A stretch of DNA of 53,523 bases from the NCBI GenBank assembly GCA_031552185.1, contig JAVBMU010000028.1, positions 1-53,523 of the forward strand. Direction: 5' to 3'. The notes under the pieces are model-generated. The model saw only the letters and a list, made by a program, of their open reading frames with translations. It did not search any database and was not told where the DNA came from. The translations under genes and the position numbers were made by a program. Positions 41,333-49,914 of the stretch are shown piece by piece (the first letter of the stretch is position 1; every line of letters starts with the position of its first letter). The DNA is from JAVBMU01 sp031552185 (lineage in GTDB: Bacteria; Actinomycetota; Actinomycetes; Actinomycetales; Cellulomonadaceae).

Positions 41333-42624
41333 CGGTAACCTCCCGCCAGTCGTGAGTTTTTTCCGAGTTCCCCCGTAATCAATCGCCATTGGAGGATCGC
41401 ATCGCCGACGAAAAGTCCGCCCGCAATCAGGATCACGAGGGTCAACGACGAGAAACTCCAGTTCGGCAGCCGTGATACCGCGACCAGCACGATCGCGCCG
41501 AGCACACCGTACTCGGCAGCAGTAATCAGCGAATTCTGTCGGCGAATGTCCGCCAGTCGCCGCCCCACCACCCACGAAGTGACGTACCGTGGGAGACGCT
41601 TGCGCGTCAATAGGTAGCTCAATGCGAGAGTGACCAGAAGGACACAGATCGACAACGCCAGGCCGAAAATGACAAGCAGCGATGCATTGTCGACGATGAG
41701 CTGTCGCATCTGCCGGTACTGCACCAGATAGGTCGGCACATTCAAGAGGGTATACTCGTCGAATCCTGACGCGGCGGCGACGGTACCGATCTTGTTGATC
41801 ACATCTGCCGCGGTCATCGACCTCTCCGCCACGAGATCGCCGTTGATCATGGCAAAGTAAAGGATGCCTTGAAAGTAGAGATTATCGTCGGTAGCGGGCT
41901 CGAGCGAATGGGGATACGGGACCACGACGTAATCGTCGAGAAAGGTGTTCATCTCACCCTTGTAAAAGATCGACGAGTCCTTCTCGAGAAATCCTACCAC
42001 CGTCAGATCCATTTCGACCGAGTAGTAGTTGGTCCCCAAGAGGGCGCCGATTTCGTAAATCCCCACGTAGTCATGACCCAGCAGGACGGGAATAGTTCCG
42101 GACCCATAATCCACCGACTCCCAGCCGATCTCGCTGCCGTCCTCGACCTGCAGGCGGTAGAAATCATAGGTGGCTCGGTTCATCTGAAACGCTTTCACAT
42201 CGCGCACGTAATCGCCAGTCATAGGATCCGTGTACTCACCACGAGGATCCAGCCCCATTTCGGTGTTGACGTCGAACTTTTCGCCGCCGCGGAAATCCGA
42301 GATCGGTAAGGGCTGATCGAACGCCGAGAGAAACGTGAGTTCGCGACTCGTCGAAAGACCGTTGTAAAACTCTCCGAGCGTACTCACGGACTTCTTCGAC
42401 TCACGGAATCGGATGAACTCATCCGGGTCGGCGAGCGTGTCCGCCAGGCTATAAAGCTCGACCTCCGCTTCGGCCGAGAAGCTTCGGTTGACGGCACTCT
42501 CGGCGGAGGCTGAAAACGATGAGACGTTATAAATTGTCAACAGCACGAGAGCGAGAACCGCGACCTTCAGAGCCGTGAGGTACCCGTTCGAGCGTAGGTC
42601 GCGGCCCAGACCCAGCTCTGTCAC
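41329..42624 (-). CDS. ABC transporter permease with large extracytoplasmic domain
   Basis: A 431-residue protein with a helix at about 17-37, a roughly 260-residue extracellular domain rich in Asp/Tyr/Phe, then three helices near 305-330, 355-375 and 385-405. This is a MacB/FtsX-like half-transporter layout, but with weak family similarity by eye. GTG start overlapping the previous gene's stop (GTGA). Probably pairs with the 308-residue permease upstream; together they would replace the single long permease of lactococcin-972-type loci. Confidence 0.8.
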   Translation of the reverse strand: MTELGLGRDLRSNGYLTALKVAVLALVLLTIYNVSSFSASAESAVNRSFSAEAEVELYSLADTLADPDEFIRFRESKKSVSTLGEFYNGLSTSRELTFLSAFDQPLPISDFRGGEKFDVNTEMGLDPRGEYTDPMTGDYVRDVKAFQMNRATYDFYRLQVEDGSEIGWESVDYGSGTIPVLLGHDYVGIYEIGALLGTNYYSVEMDLTVVGFLEKDSSIFYKGEMNTFLDDYVVVPYPHSLEPATDDNLYFQGILYFAMINGDLVAERSMTAADVINKIGTVAAASGFDEYTLLNVPTYLVQYRQMRQLIVDNASLLVIFGLALSICVLLVTLALSYLLTRKRLPRYVTSWVVGRRLADIRRQNSLITAAEYGVLGAIVLVAVSRLPNWSFSSLTLVILIAGGLFVGDAILQWRLITGELGKNSRLAGGYR

Positions 42625-43547
42625 CTTGGCCTCCGCAGCTGTGCGACGAGCGTCACGGACATGGCCGCAGCCGAGATCACGAAGACCGCGCCGAGATCGT
42701 ATACGAGGTCACGAAGGCCTTCCCGTGCCAGGGCAGAACTACCCGCGACGACGCTCGCGGCAGCGGCTACACATGCGGGGCCGAGAAGTTGTGCGAGCGA
42801 CCCTCCCCAGATCCGAAACCGTGATCGCCCGATGAGCGCAGCAATCCGGCTCCGTCGCCGCGTGAATGCGGCCACGATGAGCCCGAGAAAGACGGCGCCG
42901 AGCACTTGGATTCCGTACGAGAGAGTGAGCAGAACCGGCGAGACAAGATCGATGCTGGTGCGCCGGTTCGTGCTTTGGTTCATCGTGCCGATCTTTTGGC
43001 CCGGAAACGCATCACGAAATCGCTCCTGAATGTGGGCACCGTCGAGGAAGAGGGTTTCTTCCGTCTGTCGACCGAACAAAGCGTCGTCGACGAGCAGCAC
43101 GTCGTCCTGCAACAGACTGTCCTGTGCCCGGCCGAGGTATCCCACCACCTCGTAACCATGGCCGTCGTAGTCGAAGACGTCCCGATCGCCGACGGTCCTC
43201 GTGGCAACATTTCCACCGACGAGCGCCGCACGCCGGTCCGCGTCGCTGAACTGGCGTCCCCGATGAAGGGGGTAGGGGAAGCTCGCGGGATCAGAGCTGT
43301 GCACCGCCCGGATCCTGCCGGAACCGTCAAGCCTCTTGTAGGCAACGAACGGCGGCTTGGAACCGCCCATCCGCCGGTTCAGGTCTTCGATGTCGGCAGA
43401 GACCACGATGCGTTCCGACGAGTACAGATCGTTCCCTTCGAGCGTGAGCTCACGTTGTCTTGACCCATAAGCAAGAGCGAGCATCCCCACTGACGCCAGC
43501 AACACGAACAGGATCGTCACGCCGAAAAACCTTTGAAGCTGTATCAC
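42621..43547 (-). CDS. Short ABC permease with MacB-like extracellular domain
   Basis: A 308-residue protein with a helix at about 8-28 (GVTILFVLLASVGMLALAY), an extracellular domain to about residue 205 that includes MacB-type phrases such as ALVGGNVATRTVG and YEVVGYLG, then three helices. It looks like a FtsX-fold permease. The GTG at 43547 is preferred because the frame upstream is Pro/Arg-rich filler and CAGGAC precedes it. Starts 59 bp after the secreted protein gene. Confidence 0.78.
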   Translation of the reverse strand: MIQLQRFFGVTILFVLLASVGMLALAYGSRQRELTLEGNDLYSSERIVVSADIEDLNRRMGGSKPPFVAYKRLDGSGRIRAVHSSDPASFPYPLHRGRQFSDADRRAALVGGNVATRTVGDRDVFDYDGHGYEVVGYLGRAQDSLLQDDVLLVDDALFGRQTEETLFLDGAHIQERFRDAFPGQKIGTMNQSTNRRTSIDLVSPVLLTLSYGIQVLGAVFLGLIVAAFTRRRSRIAALIGRSRFRIWGGSLAQLLGPACVAAAASVVAGSSALAREGLRDLVYDLGAVFVISAAAMSVTLVAQLRRPR

Positions 43548-43606
43548 GACACGTCCTGCCGGAGGATCTGGGGGTGGGGTGAGCGTAGGCGCCCGGCCGG
43601 GGGAGG

Positions 43607-44068
43607 TCAGCTGCCGTAGTAGGTGCGGGCCTGGCCGTATCCGTTGCTCGTGGCGTTGGGGTTGTAGGCGACGTACTTCGTCATCGCCTCCGTCCCATTG
43701 GTGCCCCATTTGCGGCCCGACGTGGCGATGACTCCGCTCGCCGGCCAGTAATGCTCGAGTCCGGCCGTCGTGTAGTGGTATTTTCCAGTCCAGGTGGTCC
43801 AGCCATGTGAACGCTTATGCGTCGTCCCGTTGATGACCTTCTCCTCGGCCTTCCCAGTGTGTTTCGGGCTTCCAGCCGGCTTGGCCGGGACACCGCTGAT
43901 CGCATTCGAATCCAGCAGGGCCGGCGAAGGGGTGACGAAAGCGCCGCCAATCTCGCTCCAGCCGCCGGCCGGGTCCGCTTCCGTCGCCGCCTGCGCACCC
44001 GTGCAGGTGAGCTCGGCCCCGATCAGGGTGGTCACTACAATGGCGGCGAACCGTCGTTGCCTATACAT
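43607..44068 (-). CDS. Secreted Tyr/Trp/His-rich small protein, bacteriocin-like candidate
   Basis: A 153-residue precursor. Signal peptide: MYRQRR, a hydrophobic stretch and a cleavage site AQA-AT near residue 28. The mature part has no cysteine; the first half is Pro/Ala/Gly-rich and the second half is aromatic (KRSHGWTTWTGKYHYTTAG, LEHYWPASG, RKWGTNG) and ends NGYGQARTYYGS. The gene order (secreted protein, permeases, ATPase) and aromatic, YYG-ending tail resemble lactococcin 972-type bacteriocin loci, but sequence similarity is weak. ATG with GAGGAG 5 bp upstream and a clear promoter. Function is inferred from context only. Confidence 0.75.
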   Translation of the reverse strand: MYRQRRFAAIVVTTLIGAELTCTGAQAATEADPAGGWSEIGGAFVTPSPALLDSNAISGVPAKPAGSPKHTGKAEEKVINGTTHKRSHGWTTWTGKYHYTTAGLEHYWPASGVIATSGRKWGTNGTEAMTKYVAYNPNATSNGYGQARTYYGS

Positions 44069-44124
44069 GTCAACTCCTCGTCTTCAGCGAAAAGATGATG
44101 CGCCGGGAGAAACCGGCAATCGAG

Positions 44125-44154
44125 ACGTTACAATACCCCGTTCGATGGAGTCAA
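44125..44154 (-). promoter_or_regulatory. Sigma-A-type promoter of the secreted-peptide/ABC cassette
   Basis: Minus strand: -35 TTGACT (44149-44154), 18-bp spacer, -10 TAACGT (44125-44130), predicted start near 44118, about 50 nt before the ATG. The rest of the 258-bp gap 44069-44326 has no further feature that I can see. Confidence 0.6.
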
Positions 44155-44326
44155 GCGTCACTCATGGAGAGTCTACGGCGCAGTCTCGCGACACTTCCTG
44201 GGCGCGCACACGCCCACGGGCGGCACGCCAGGACCATCTTCTGCAGGCTGCGGAAACAATGCATTGTCGCGCGGATCGAATACCCCGTCACGCCCCCTGA
44301 TTGCGCACAATAGGCCGGACGGAACT

Positions 44327-45574
44327 TCACTGCCCCGGCGGCAGGCCGAGGACGACGAGTTCGGCCAGACCGTCAGCCCACAGCCGCAGGATCGTGACCG
44401 ATCCGGGCACCACGCGCAGCCCCGACCACCGGGCGGCGGGCAGCGCCATGGCGCTCCCGACGGCGGCCCGCACCTGCACGGCGTGACCAACGATCGCCAC
44501 GGCCCGGCCGGGGCAGTCACCGGCCAGGTCCAGCAGCGCCGGCCAGACCCGCTCGCCGACGTCGGCGTATGACTCGCCCCTGGGCGGGGCGAAGGTGCCG
44601 GTGGTGTGCCACTCCCGCAGCCCGCCCGGCCGGCCCGCTTCGACTTGCGCCGCGGTGAGCCCTTGCCACTCCCCCAGCGACGCCTCGAGGAACCGCTCGT
44701 CGGTGCGAACCGCCACACCGAGCCGGCGGCCGAGGGCCGCGGCCGTCTCCCGCGTTCGGACCAGCGGCGAGGCGACGACGTCGGTCACCCGCGGCAGGTC
44801 CGGCCAGGCGTCCAGGCCGATCCGACGGACCAGGTCCGCCGCCTGGGCGGCCTGCGTCCGCCCGCGCGAGGTGAGCGGCGGCCCGGGCTCGGACGAGCCG
44901 GACAGAGCGCCGGCCTCGGTCATCGCCGTCTGGCCGTGCCGCACCAGGACCAGCGTGACGGGCGGTGGGGCGTCGGGCCGGACGACGACGCCGGAGGGTA
45001 CCCCCGCCCGGTCGGCGCCAAGCGGCACGAGTCCGGGGGCCGCATCCGCCGCCGCATCCGCCGCAGCATCCGCGCCCGTGGCGGCCGCATCCACGCCCGG
45101 CGCCGCGGCATCCGCCGACTCCTCCGGCCCCGGCGCGCCGGCCGGGAAGTCACGCTCGATCCGCGGCTCGCGGGTGTCCATCGCCTCGTTGGCGAGGCGA
45201 TCCGCGGCCCGGTTCTGCTCCCGGGGCACCCACTCGTACGTCGCCCCGCGCGGCGCGACGGCGCGCGCCTGCGCGGCGAGCGCCGCGAGCGACTCGTTGC
45301 GGATCTGCCAGCGCCCGCTCATCTGCTCGACGACGAGGCGCGAATCCAACCGGACGGTCACCCGGGCGCCCGCGTCCAACGCGACAGCGGCGCGCAGGCC
45401 GGCGAGCAATCCGCTGTACTCGGCGACGTTGTTCGTCGTCTCGCCGAGGTATCCGGCCCGCTCGGCGAGCACCCGGCCCGTCGCGGCGTCGCGGACGACG
45501 GCGCCGTATCCGGCCGGGCCGGGGTTTCCGCGCGCCCCGCCGTCGGCCTCGACCACGAACTCCCGGCCGGCCAC
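44327..45574 (-). CDS. Bifunctional RNase HI / histidine phosphatase (CobC-like)
   Basis: A 415-residue fusion. Residues 1-135 are RNase H type I (VVEADGGARGNPG, NNVAEYSGLLAGL, LDSRLVV, RAADRLANEAMD with the four acidic catalytic residues). A long Ala/Asp linker follows to about residue 205, then a histidine phosphatase with LVRHGQTAMTE and, later, VGHAVQVR. M. tuberculosis Rv2228c has the same design, with a CobC-like (alpha-ribazole phosphatase) domain. GTG start, 3 bp after the next upstream gene. Confidence 0.92.
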   Translation of the reverse strand: MAGREFVVEADGGARGNPGPAGYGAVVRDAATGRVLAERAGYLGETTNNVAEYSGLLAGLRAAVALDAGARVTVRLDSRLVVEQMSGRWQIRNESLAALAAQARAVAPRGATYEWVPREQNRAADRLANEAMDTREPRIERDFPAGAPGPEESADAAAPGVDAAATGADAAADAAADAAPGLVPLGADRAGVPSGVVVRPDAPPPVTLVLVRHGQTAMTEAGALSGSSEPGPPLTSRGRTQAAQAADLVRRIGLDAWPDLPRVTDVVASPLVRTRETAAALGRRLGVAVRTDERFLEASLGEWQGLTAAQVEAGRPGGLREWHTTGTFAPPRGESYADVGERVWPALLDLAGDCPGRAVAIVGHAVQVRAAVGSAMALPAARWSGLRVVPGSVTILRLWADGLAELVVLGLPPGQ

Positions 45575-45577
45575 GGC

Positions 45578-46312
45578 TCAGTCGTCGTAGCGGACGACGA
45601 TGTGCCCGGTGTCCTCGAGGCGCACCACCCGATCCGGCGGGGCCGCCCCGACCGCAGCCAACTCGGCGAGGCTGACGTCCACGTTCAGCCCGATCAGCCG
45701 GCGTCCGCGCATCTCGACCACCCCGCGCCCGCCGTTCTGGTCGCGGACCTTCTCGTAGAGGGCGAGCAAAGCCGCATCAAGCCCGGCCGTCGCCTCGGCG
45801 CGCTCGGCGGCGGTGGCGGCCAGTTCACCGTCGAGGTCGGCGAGCTTGGCGGCGCATTCGGCGGCGGCGGCCTCGCGCCGGGCGACCTGCTCGGCGTGTG
45901 CCGCCTCGATTGTGGCCAACGCCTGGTTGTGCGCCTCGAGCCGTTCCATGACGTCGAGTTGGACCTCCTCCAGCACCTCGGTGCGCCTCGCGAGGGAGGC
46001 GAGTTCCGCGACCAGCGCCTGGGCGTCGCGGGCGCCGACCTGCCCGGAGTCCAGCCGCGCCTGGTCCCGCGCGGCGCGGGCCCGGACCTGTTCGACGCCG
46101 GCCTCGGCCTTGACGAGTTCCCGACGCAGGTCCGATTCGGCGGTCCGGGAGTCGACGAGCGCGGCCCACAGGTCGGCCTCGCGGGCCTCGGCCTCGCTGA
46201 GGGCGGCGCGCTCCGGCAGATTCGCCCGGCGGTGGGCGATCCGGCGCGCCGCGTCGTCGAGCCGTTGCACGTCCGGCAACCGGCGCTGATCCGCCGGTGA
46301 AGCTGTGACCAC
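45578..46312 (-). CDS. Coiled-coil protein of the C4-type zinc ribbon family, ribbon degenerate
   Basis: A 244-residue protein. Residues 10-185 form a long charged coiled coil. The C-terminal domain aligns with the C4 zinc ribbon of this actinobacterial family but lacks all four cysteines: the usual RRCxGC reads RRLIGL and the usual VRCEECGR reads VRLEDTGH. The rest of the fold is preserved, so this is cysteine loss rather than truncation. GTG 46312 has GGAAGGA upstream. It lies between nif3 and the RNase H fusion, the normal place for the family. Confidence 0.82.
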   Translation of the reverse strand: MVTASPADQRRLPDVQRLDDAARRIAHRRANLPERAALSEAEAREADLWAALVDSRTAESDLRRELVKAEAGVEQVRARAARDQARLDSGQVGARDAQALVAELASLARRTEVLEEVQLDVMERLEAHNQALATIEAAHAEQVARREAAAAECAAKLADLDGELAATAAERAEATAGLDAALLALYEKVRDQNGGRGVVEMRGRRLIGLNVDVSLAELAAVGAAPPDRVVRLEDTGHIVVRYDD

Positions 46313-46362
46313 GATGTGTCCTTCCAGTTCTCGATGACGGGACCCGATCGGGCCCCGGACGT

Positions 46363-47226
46363 TCAGGCGCTGGACCCGAACCGTGCGGTCCAGGGGTCGG
46401 TGACCTGGGTGCTGACGCGGATCTCGACGCCGTCGCCGAGCCGCGACCGCAGGTGGGCAGCAGCGACGGGCAGCCAGGGCCACTCGCTGGCGAAGTGCGC
46501 GACGTCGACCAGGTAGGGCGTCGCGGCGGGCGCGCCGAGCCCGGCGTCGAGCCCGGCCCGTTCGCGCTGTTCGGAGGCGGGGTGGTGGCGCAGGTCGGCC
46601 GTCACATAGACGTCCGCGCCGCTCGCCCGCGCGGCGTCGAAGAAGGTGTCACCGGAACCGCCGACGACGGCGACGGTCCGCACGGGTGCGTCGAGGTCCC
46701 CCGCCACCCGCACCCCCTGCGCCGTCGCGGGCAGGGAGCCCGCGACCCGCCGGGCGAATTCGCCCAGGGTGCAGGGCTCGGCGGGCCGGCCGAGCCGGCC
46801 GGTCCCGGTGCCGGGCGCGGCGGGCGCCGGCAGCGGTACCAGCGGTTCGACGTCGACCAGGCCGAGTGCGGCGGCGAGCGCAGCGGCGACCCCGCCCGCG
46901 GCGGCGTCGGCGTTCGTGTGGGCGACGTAGAGTCCGCAGCCGGCCCGGATCAGCCGGTGCACCGCCGACCCCTTGAAGGTCGAGGCCGCGACAGAATGCA
47001 CCGCCCGCAGGAAGAGCGGGTGATGGGTGACCAGAAGGTCGGCCCGCCAGTCGATCGCCTCGCGCACGACGGCGTCGACCGGATCGACCGCGAACAGGAT
47101 CCGGCGCACCGGCGCCGATCCCTCCCCGGCGACCAGGCCGACGGCGTCCCATTGCTCGGCGAATTCCGGCGGGTAGGCGGTATCGAGTTCGCGGACGACA
47201 GCGGCGAGATCGGGCACACGGGTCAC
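46363..47226 (-). CDS. Nif3-like dinuclear metal centre hexameric protein (DUF34)
   Basis: A 287-residue NIF3/DUF34 protein. Metal-binding motifs LLVTHHPLFLRA (two His near residue 70) and YVAHTNADAA are present, along with the terminal DVAHFASEWPWL. Biochemical role unsettled (GTP cyclohydrolase-like/metal insertion proposals). The GTG at 47226 is chosen because TACGCT lies 6 bp before it. Leads the nif3, coiled-coil, RNase H operon. Confidence 0.9.
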   Translation of the reverse strand: MTRVPDLAAVVRELDTAYPPEFAEQWDAVGLVAGEGSAPVRRILFAVDPVDAVVREAIDWRADLLVTHHPLFLRAVHSVAASTFKGSAVHRLIRAGCGLYVAHTNADAAAGGVAAALAAALGLVDVEPLVPLPAPAAPGTGTGRLGRPAEPCTLGEFARRVAGSLPATAQGVRVAGDLDAPVRTVAVVGGSGDTFFDAARASGADVYVTADLRHHPASEQRERAGLDAGLGAPAATPYLVDVAHFASEWPWLPVAAAHLRSRLGDGVEIRVSTQVTDPWTARFGSSA

Positions 47227-47232
47227 AGGTGC

Positions 47233-47238
47233 AGCGTA
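47233..47238 (-). promoter_or_regulatory. Leaderless -10 box of nif3
   Basis: On the minus strand TACGCT is 6 bp before GTG 47226. Confidence 0.55.
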
Positions 47239-47298
47239 GCGAGGCCGGGCGAACCTGCCGCGACGGCCCGGGCGCCGCGAGCGCGGCGCAACCCTGCG

Positions 47299-47304
47299 TA
47301 GGAT
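47299..47304 (+). promoter_or_regulatory. Leaderless -10 box of the first tandem membrane protein gene
   Basis: TAGGAT is 6 bp before GTG 47311, the same element and spacing as at 48487. Confidence 0.6.
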
Positions 47305-47310
47305 CACCGT

Positions 47311-48399
47311 GTGGGCATGAGCGAGGCGAGGGGCTCCGCGGGATCGGGCGTCCGAACGCCACCCCGCGGCGGCGCGCTGCCCACGATCGTCGGCGGTGTC
47401 CTGCTCCTGGTCGCGGGCGTCGCCCTCGGTCTGGGCATGATGGGCCCGCTGGGGCGGTTGCGGGACCGGACGATGAATTTCCCGAACGACTGGGCGCCGT
47501 TCATCTCGCCGAATCTGTGGTGGGCGTTGGGCGGGGTCGCGACCGCAGCGGTGGCGCTCGGCCTGTACGCGCCGATTCGCCGCGGCCGAGCCCCGACCCG
47601 GATCGGGCCGTTCACCGTGCTGACATTTGGCATCGGAATAGGGGCGTTCGTCGGAGGCTGGTGGCTGCCGGAACCGGTCACCGTCGGCAGTCGCACCGAT
47701 TCAGTCTCCGGAGCGAGCGTGGGCTGGATGATCGACGACTGGGTCGCCTACACGATGATCTGGTGGATTCCCGCCCTGTTTCTCGCCCTCGCCCTGAGCG
47801 GCTTGCGGCAGGGCTTCCGGGCCGACGCCCAACAGTTCGACGCCGATGGTTTCGACGCCGAGCCGGCGGCGCGACCCGTCCCGGCGCCGGCGGCCTACGC
47901 CGCCGGACCGAACACCGGTTCGCGGTTTGCGCCCGGTGCCCACTCGGGTACCGGCTCGGCCGGCCGGCCGGCCGACGGCTCCGCGCCGTCGGGCGCATCC
48001 GCACACGTCGCCCGCTCGGGACCGGCCCTCGGGGCCGGTCGAGGGGCGGCTCCAACCGTGCCCGCCGCGGACCCCGAGCCGGCGGTCGGGCAACACCCCG
48101 GAGAGGCGATTGACATGGGTGTTGGACGGCATGACCCGCGGCGCGCCTACGCCCGCGTGCTCACGATGCGCAGCGAGCCGACGCTCGCGTTGCCACAGAC
48201 GACCGTCACGATGCTTGGCGTCGAGGTGCGCCCGGATGAGGGCGGGGAGGTCTTCCGGTCCGAGCTGACCGTGAATTTCGAACCGTCCTCGCCCCACTGG
48301 GCCCGGTTCTGTTTCGTCGGCGCCCTGATCCCGGTGTTGTTCTACCCCGACGACCTCGACGAGGTGATTCTGGACCCGGCGGCGCTCAGTCCACGCTGA
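47311..48399 (+). CDS. Membrane protein of unknown function, tandem paralog 1
   Basis: A 362-residue protein with four helices in the first 175 residues (about 25-47, 68-86, 100-120 and 150-170), a Pro/Ala/Gly linker with Asp-rich start (about 178-265), and a C-terminal beta-rich domain containing LGVEVRPDEGGEVFRSELTV in parts and ending DEVILDPAAL. The C-terminal domain corresponds to that of the next gene (LGVTVSPEAGTEFYS... AAIDLRATL). Family unknown to me. GTG start, or ATG two codons later. Confidence 0.72.
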   Translation: MGMSEARGSAGSGVRTPPRGGALPTIVGGVLLLVAGVALGLGMMGPLGRLRDRTMNFPNDWAPFISPNLWWALGGVATAAVALGLYAPIRRGRAPTRIGPFTVLTFGIGIGAFVGGWWLPEPVTVGSRTDSVSGASVGWMIDDWVAYTMIWWIPALFLALALSGLRQGFRADAQQFDADGFDAEPAARPVPAPAAYAAGPNTGSRFAPGAHSGTGSAGRPADGSAPSGASAHVARSGPALGAGRGAAPTVPAADPEPAVGQHPGEAIDMGVGRHDPRRAYARVLTMRSEPTLALPQTTVTMLGVEVRPDEGGEVFRSELTVNFEPSSPHWARFCFVGALIPVLFYPDDLDEVILDPAALSPR

Positions 48400-48486
48400 C
48401 CCGGACCGCCCGGCGGACAGTACCTCCGGCCGGATGAATCCCGCCGCCCGGCCCACGCAAACGCGTTCGACGTGCCGGCCTGACCA

Positions 48487-48492
48487 TAGGAT
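48487..48492 (+). promoter_or_regulatory. Leaderless -10 box of the second tandem membrane protein gene
   Basis: TAGGAT is 6 bp before GTG 48499. Confidence 0.6.
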
Positions 48493-48498
48493 CGAGAC

Positions 48499-49611
48499 GT
48501 GAGCGCGTACGGCCTTCCGAGCGAGCCCGCCCCGCCGCGGGCCGGCGGGCTGGGCGCGATGTGGGTCGGAGGCATCTTCACATTCCTCGCGGGGGGTGCC
48601 GTCGGCGTCGCCATCATGGCCCTGCTCGCGCAGTGGCGCGACGACGCCCTGAACGCGGTCACGAACTGGTCCCACCATGCGCCGTGGCTGATCTACGCTC
48701 TCGCGGGCGGCATCATCGCGTGGGTAGCATTCGGCGCGTTGTACGCATCCGGCGCGCGCCGGCGGACCTCGCCCGAGCAGCGGGTCTACGGGCACATCTT
48801 GATCGGATGTGCCGGCTGGGCCGCGGGCCTGTTCGGCTACGGACGCATGCTGCATAGTCCCGTCCGCCGGGGAGCCCGGGTCAACCCGCTGACCGGCGAA
48901 TCGACGCCGTGGGGCACGTCGGCTTGGGTGTGGTACTACCTGCCCCTGTGGTTGCCCGCGGTGATGGCCCTGATCGCTGCGGCGGTCCTGATCACGTGGG
49001 CGGTCAACCGGGCTCGGGCGGCCCGGGTCCGCGACTACGTCGATGACTACTATGCCGACGAGTTCTATGCCGACCGCCCCGGCACCGCCCACGTCGGGCA
49101 CGGCGACTCGGGGCGCTACGACGATTCCAGGCGCTACGCCGACTCGGGGAGTTCCGGGCGCTACGACGACTCGGGGCGCTTCGACGACTCCGGGCGCTTC
49201 GACGACTCGGCCTCGAGCTCCGGGGACGAGGTCGAGAGTCACACCACCGCGCTGGCGCAGGTGCCTTGGGACCCGACCGGCGGAGCGCCACCGAAACCCG
49301 GCGAAGTCATCGTCGCACCGCGCCGGCGGCCGCTTGCGCCGGGCGAGCGGGAACTCGCCCGCGCCGTCGTGAAGGCGGTCTATCGCGATCCGCGTGCGGA
49401 CGTGTCCGGGATCTCCCAGGTCTGCCGGTTGGGGGTCACGGTGTCGCCCGAGGCCGGCACGGAGTTCTACTCGATCGCGACCCTGGTCGTGCCGCCGGGG
49501 CGCGATCTGTCCGCCCTGACCCGGGTCGGGGCCAGACTGTGGGTCAGCTTCGACCCGGCGAACCTGGCCGAGGCCGCGATCGACCTCCGTGCAACACTCG
49601 GCGGGATGTAA
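48499..49611 (+). CDS. Membrane protein of unknown function, tandem paralog 2
   Basis: A 370-residue protein with the same plan as its neighbour: four helices in the first 180 residues, a linker and a C-terminal beta domain (about 280-370). The linker starts with DDYYADEFYADRPG and holds a degenerate repeat of GRYDDS/GRFDDS (five copies near residues 205-240) that is acidic and aromatic. Probably an ancient duplication of 47311-48399. No enzyme motif is seen; the helices and exposed domain suggest a structural or signalling role. GTG start. Confidence 0.72.
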   Translation: MSAYGLPSEPAPPRAGGLGAMWVGGIFTFLAGGAVGVAIMALLAQWRDDALNAVTNWSHHAPWLIYALAGGIIAWVAFGALYASGARRRTSPEQRVYGHILIGCAGWAAGLFGYGRMLHSPVRRGARVNPLTGESTPWGTSAWVWYYLPLWLPAVMALIAAAVLITWAVNRARAARVRDYVDDYYADEFYADRPGTAHVGHGDSGRYDDSRRYADSGSSGRYDDSGRFDDSGRFDDSASSSGDEVESHTTALAQVPWDPTGGAPPKPGEVIVAPRRRPLAPGERELARAVVKAVYRDPRADVSGISQVCRLGVTVSPEAGTEFYSIATLVVPPGRDLSALTRVGARLWVSFDPANLAEAAIDLRATLGGM

Positions 49612-49680
49612 GAGCCCGCGCAGAAGGTGTGCACCCGCGGCGCCGGACGCGCGGCGCCGAGCGCGCCGGCGACCGCTTCG

Positions 49681-49716
49681 GTGCCGGTGTTCGCTTCGGT
49701 GCCGGTGTTCGCTTCG
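49681..49716. repeat. 18-bp tandem duplication
   Basis: GTGCCGGTGTTCGCTTCG occurs twice exactly (49681-49698 and 49699-49716), preceded by a partial third copy. Confidence 0.85.
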
Positions 49717-49836
49717 GCGGCTGGACTGCCCGAGGGCGATGAGGCTTGAGGGCGGCTGCGACGGCCGCCGTCGAAACGCGCTCATCCTCCGGAGCGCGGA
49801 CGAAGCACAGGTACCAGACCCGGGGTCGATCGTGCG

Positions 49837-49876
49837 CGAACGAGAGGTACCGCAAACGAACGAGTGGTACCGCACG
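49837..49876. repeat. 20-bp tandem repeat with CGAACGAG core, inverted partner at 49922
   Basis: Two 20-bp units (49837-49856, 49857-49876) start CGAACGAG and carry GGTACCGCA. CGAACGAGAGGTA (49837-49849) is a perfect inverted copy of TACCTCTCGTTCG (49921-49933) in the left block of composite repeat B, so the two could pair. Confidence 0.75.
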
Positions 49877-49914
49877 CGAGCCGATCGATTCGCGACGTTT
49901 AACCTCTACCTGCT

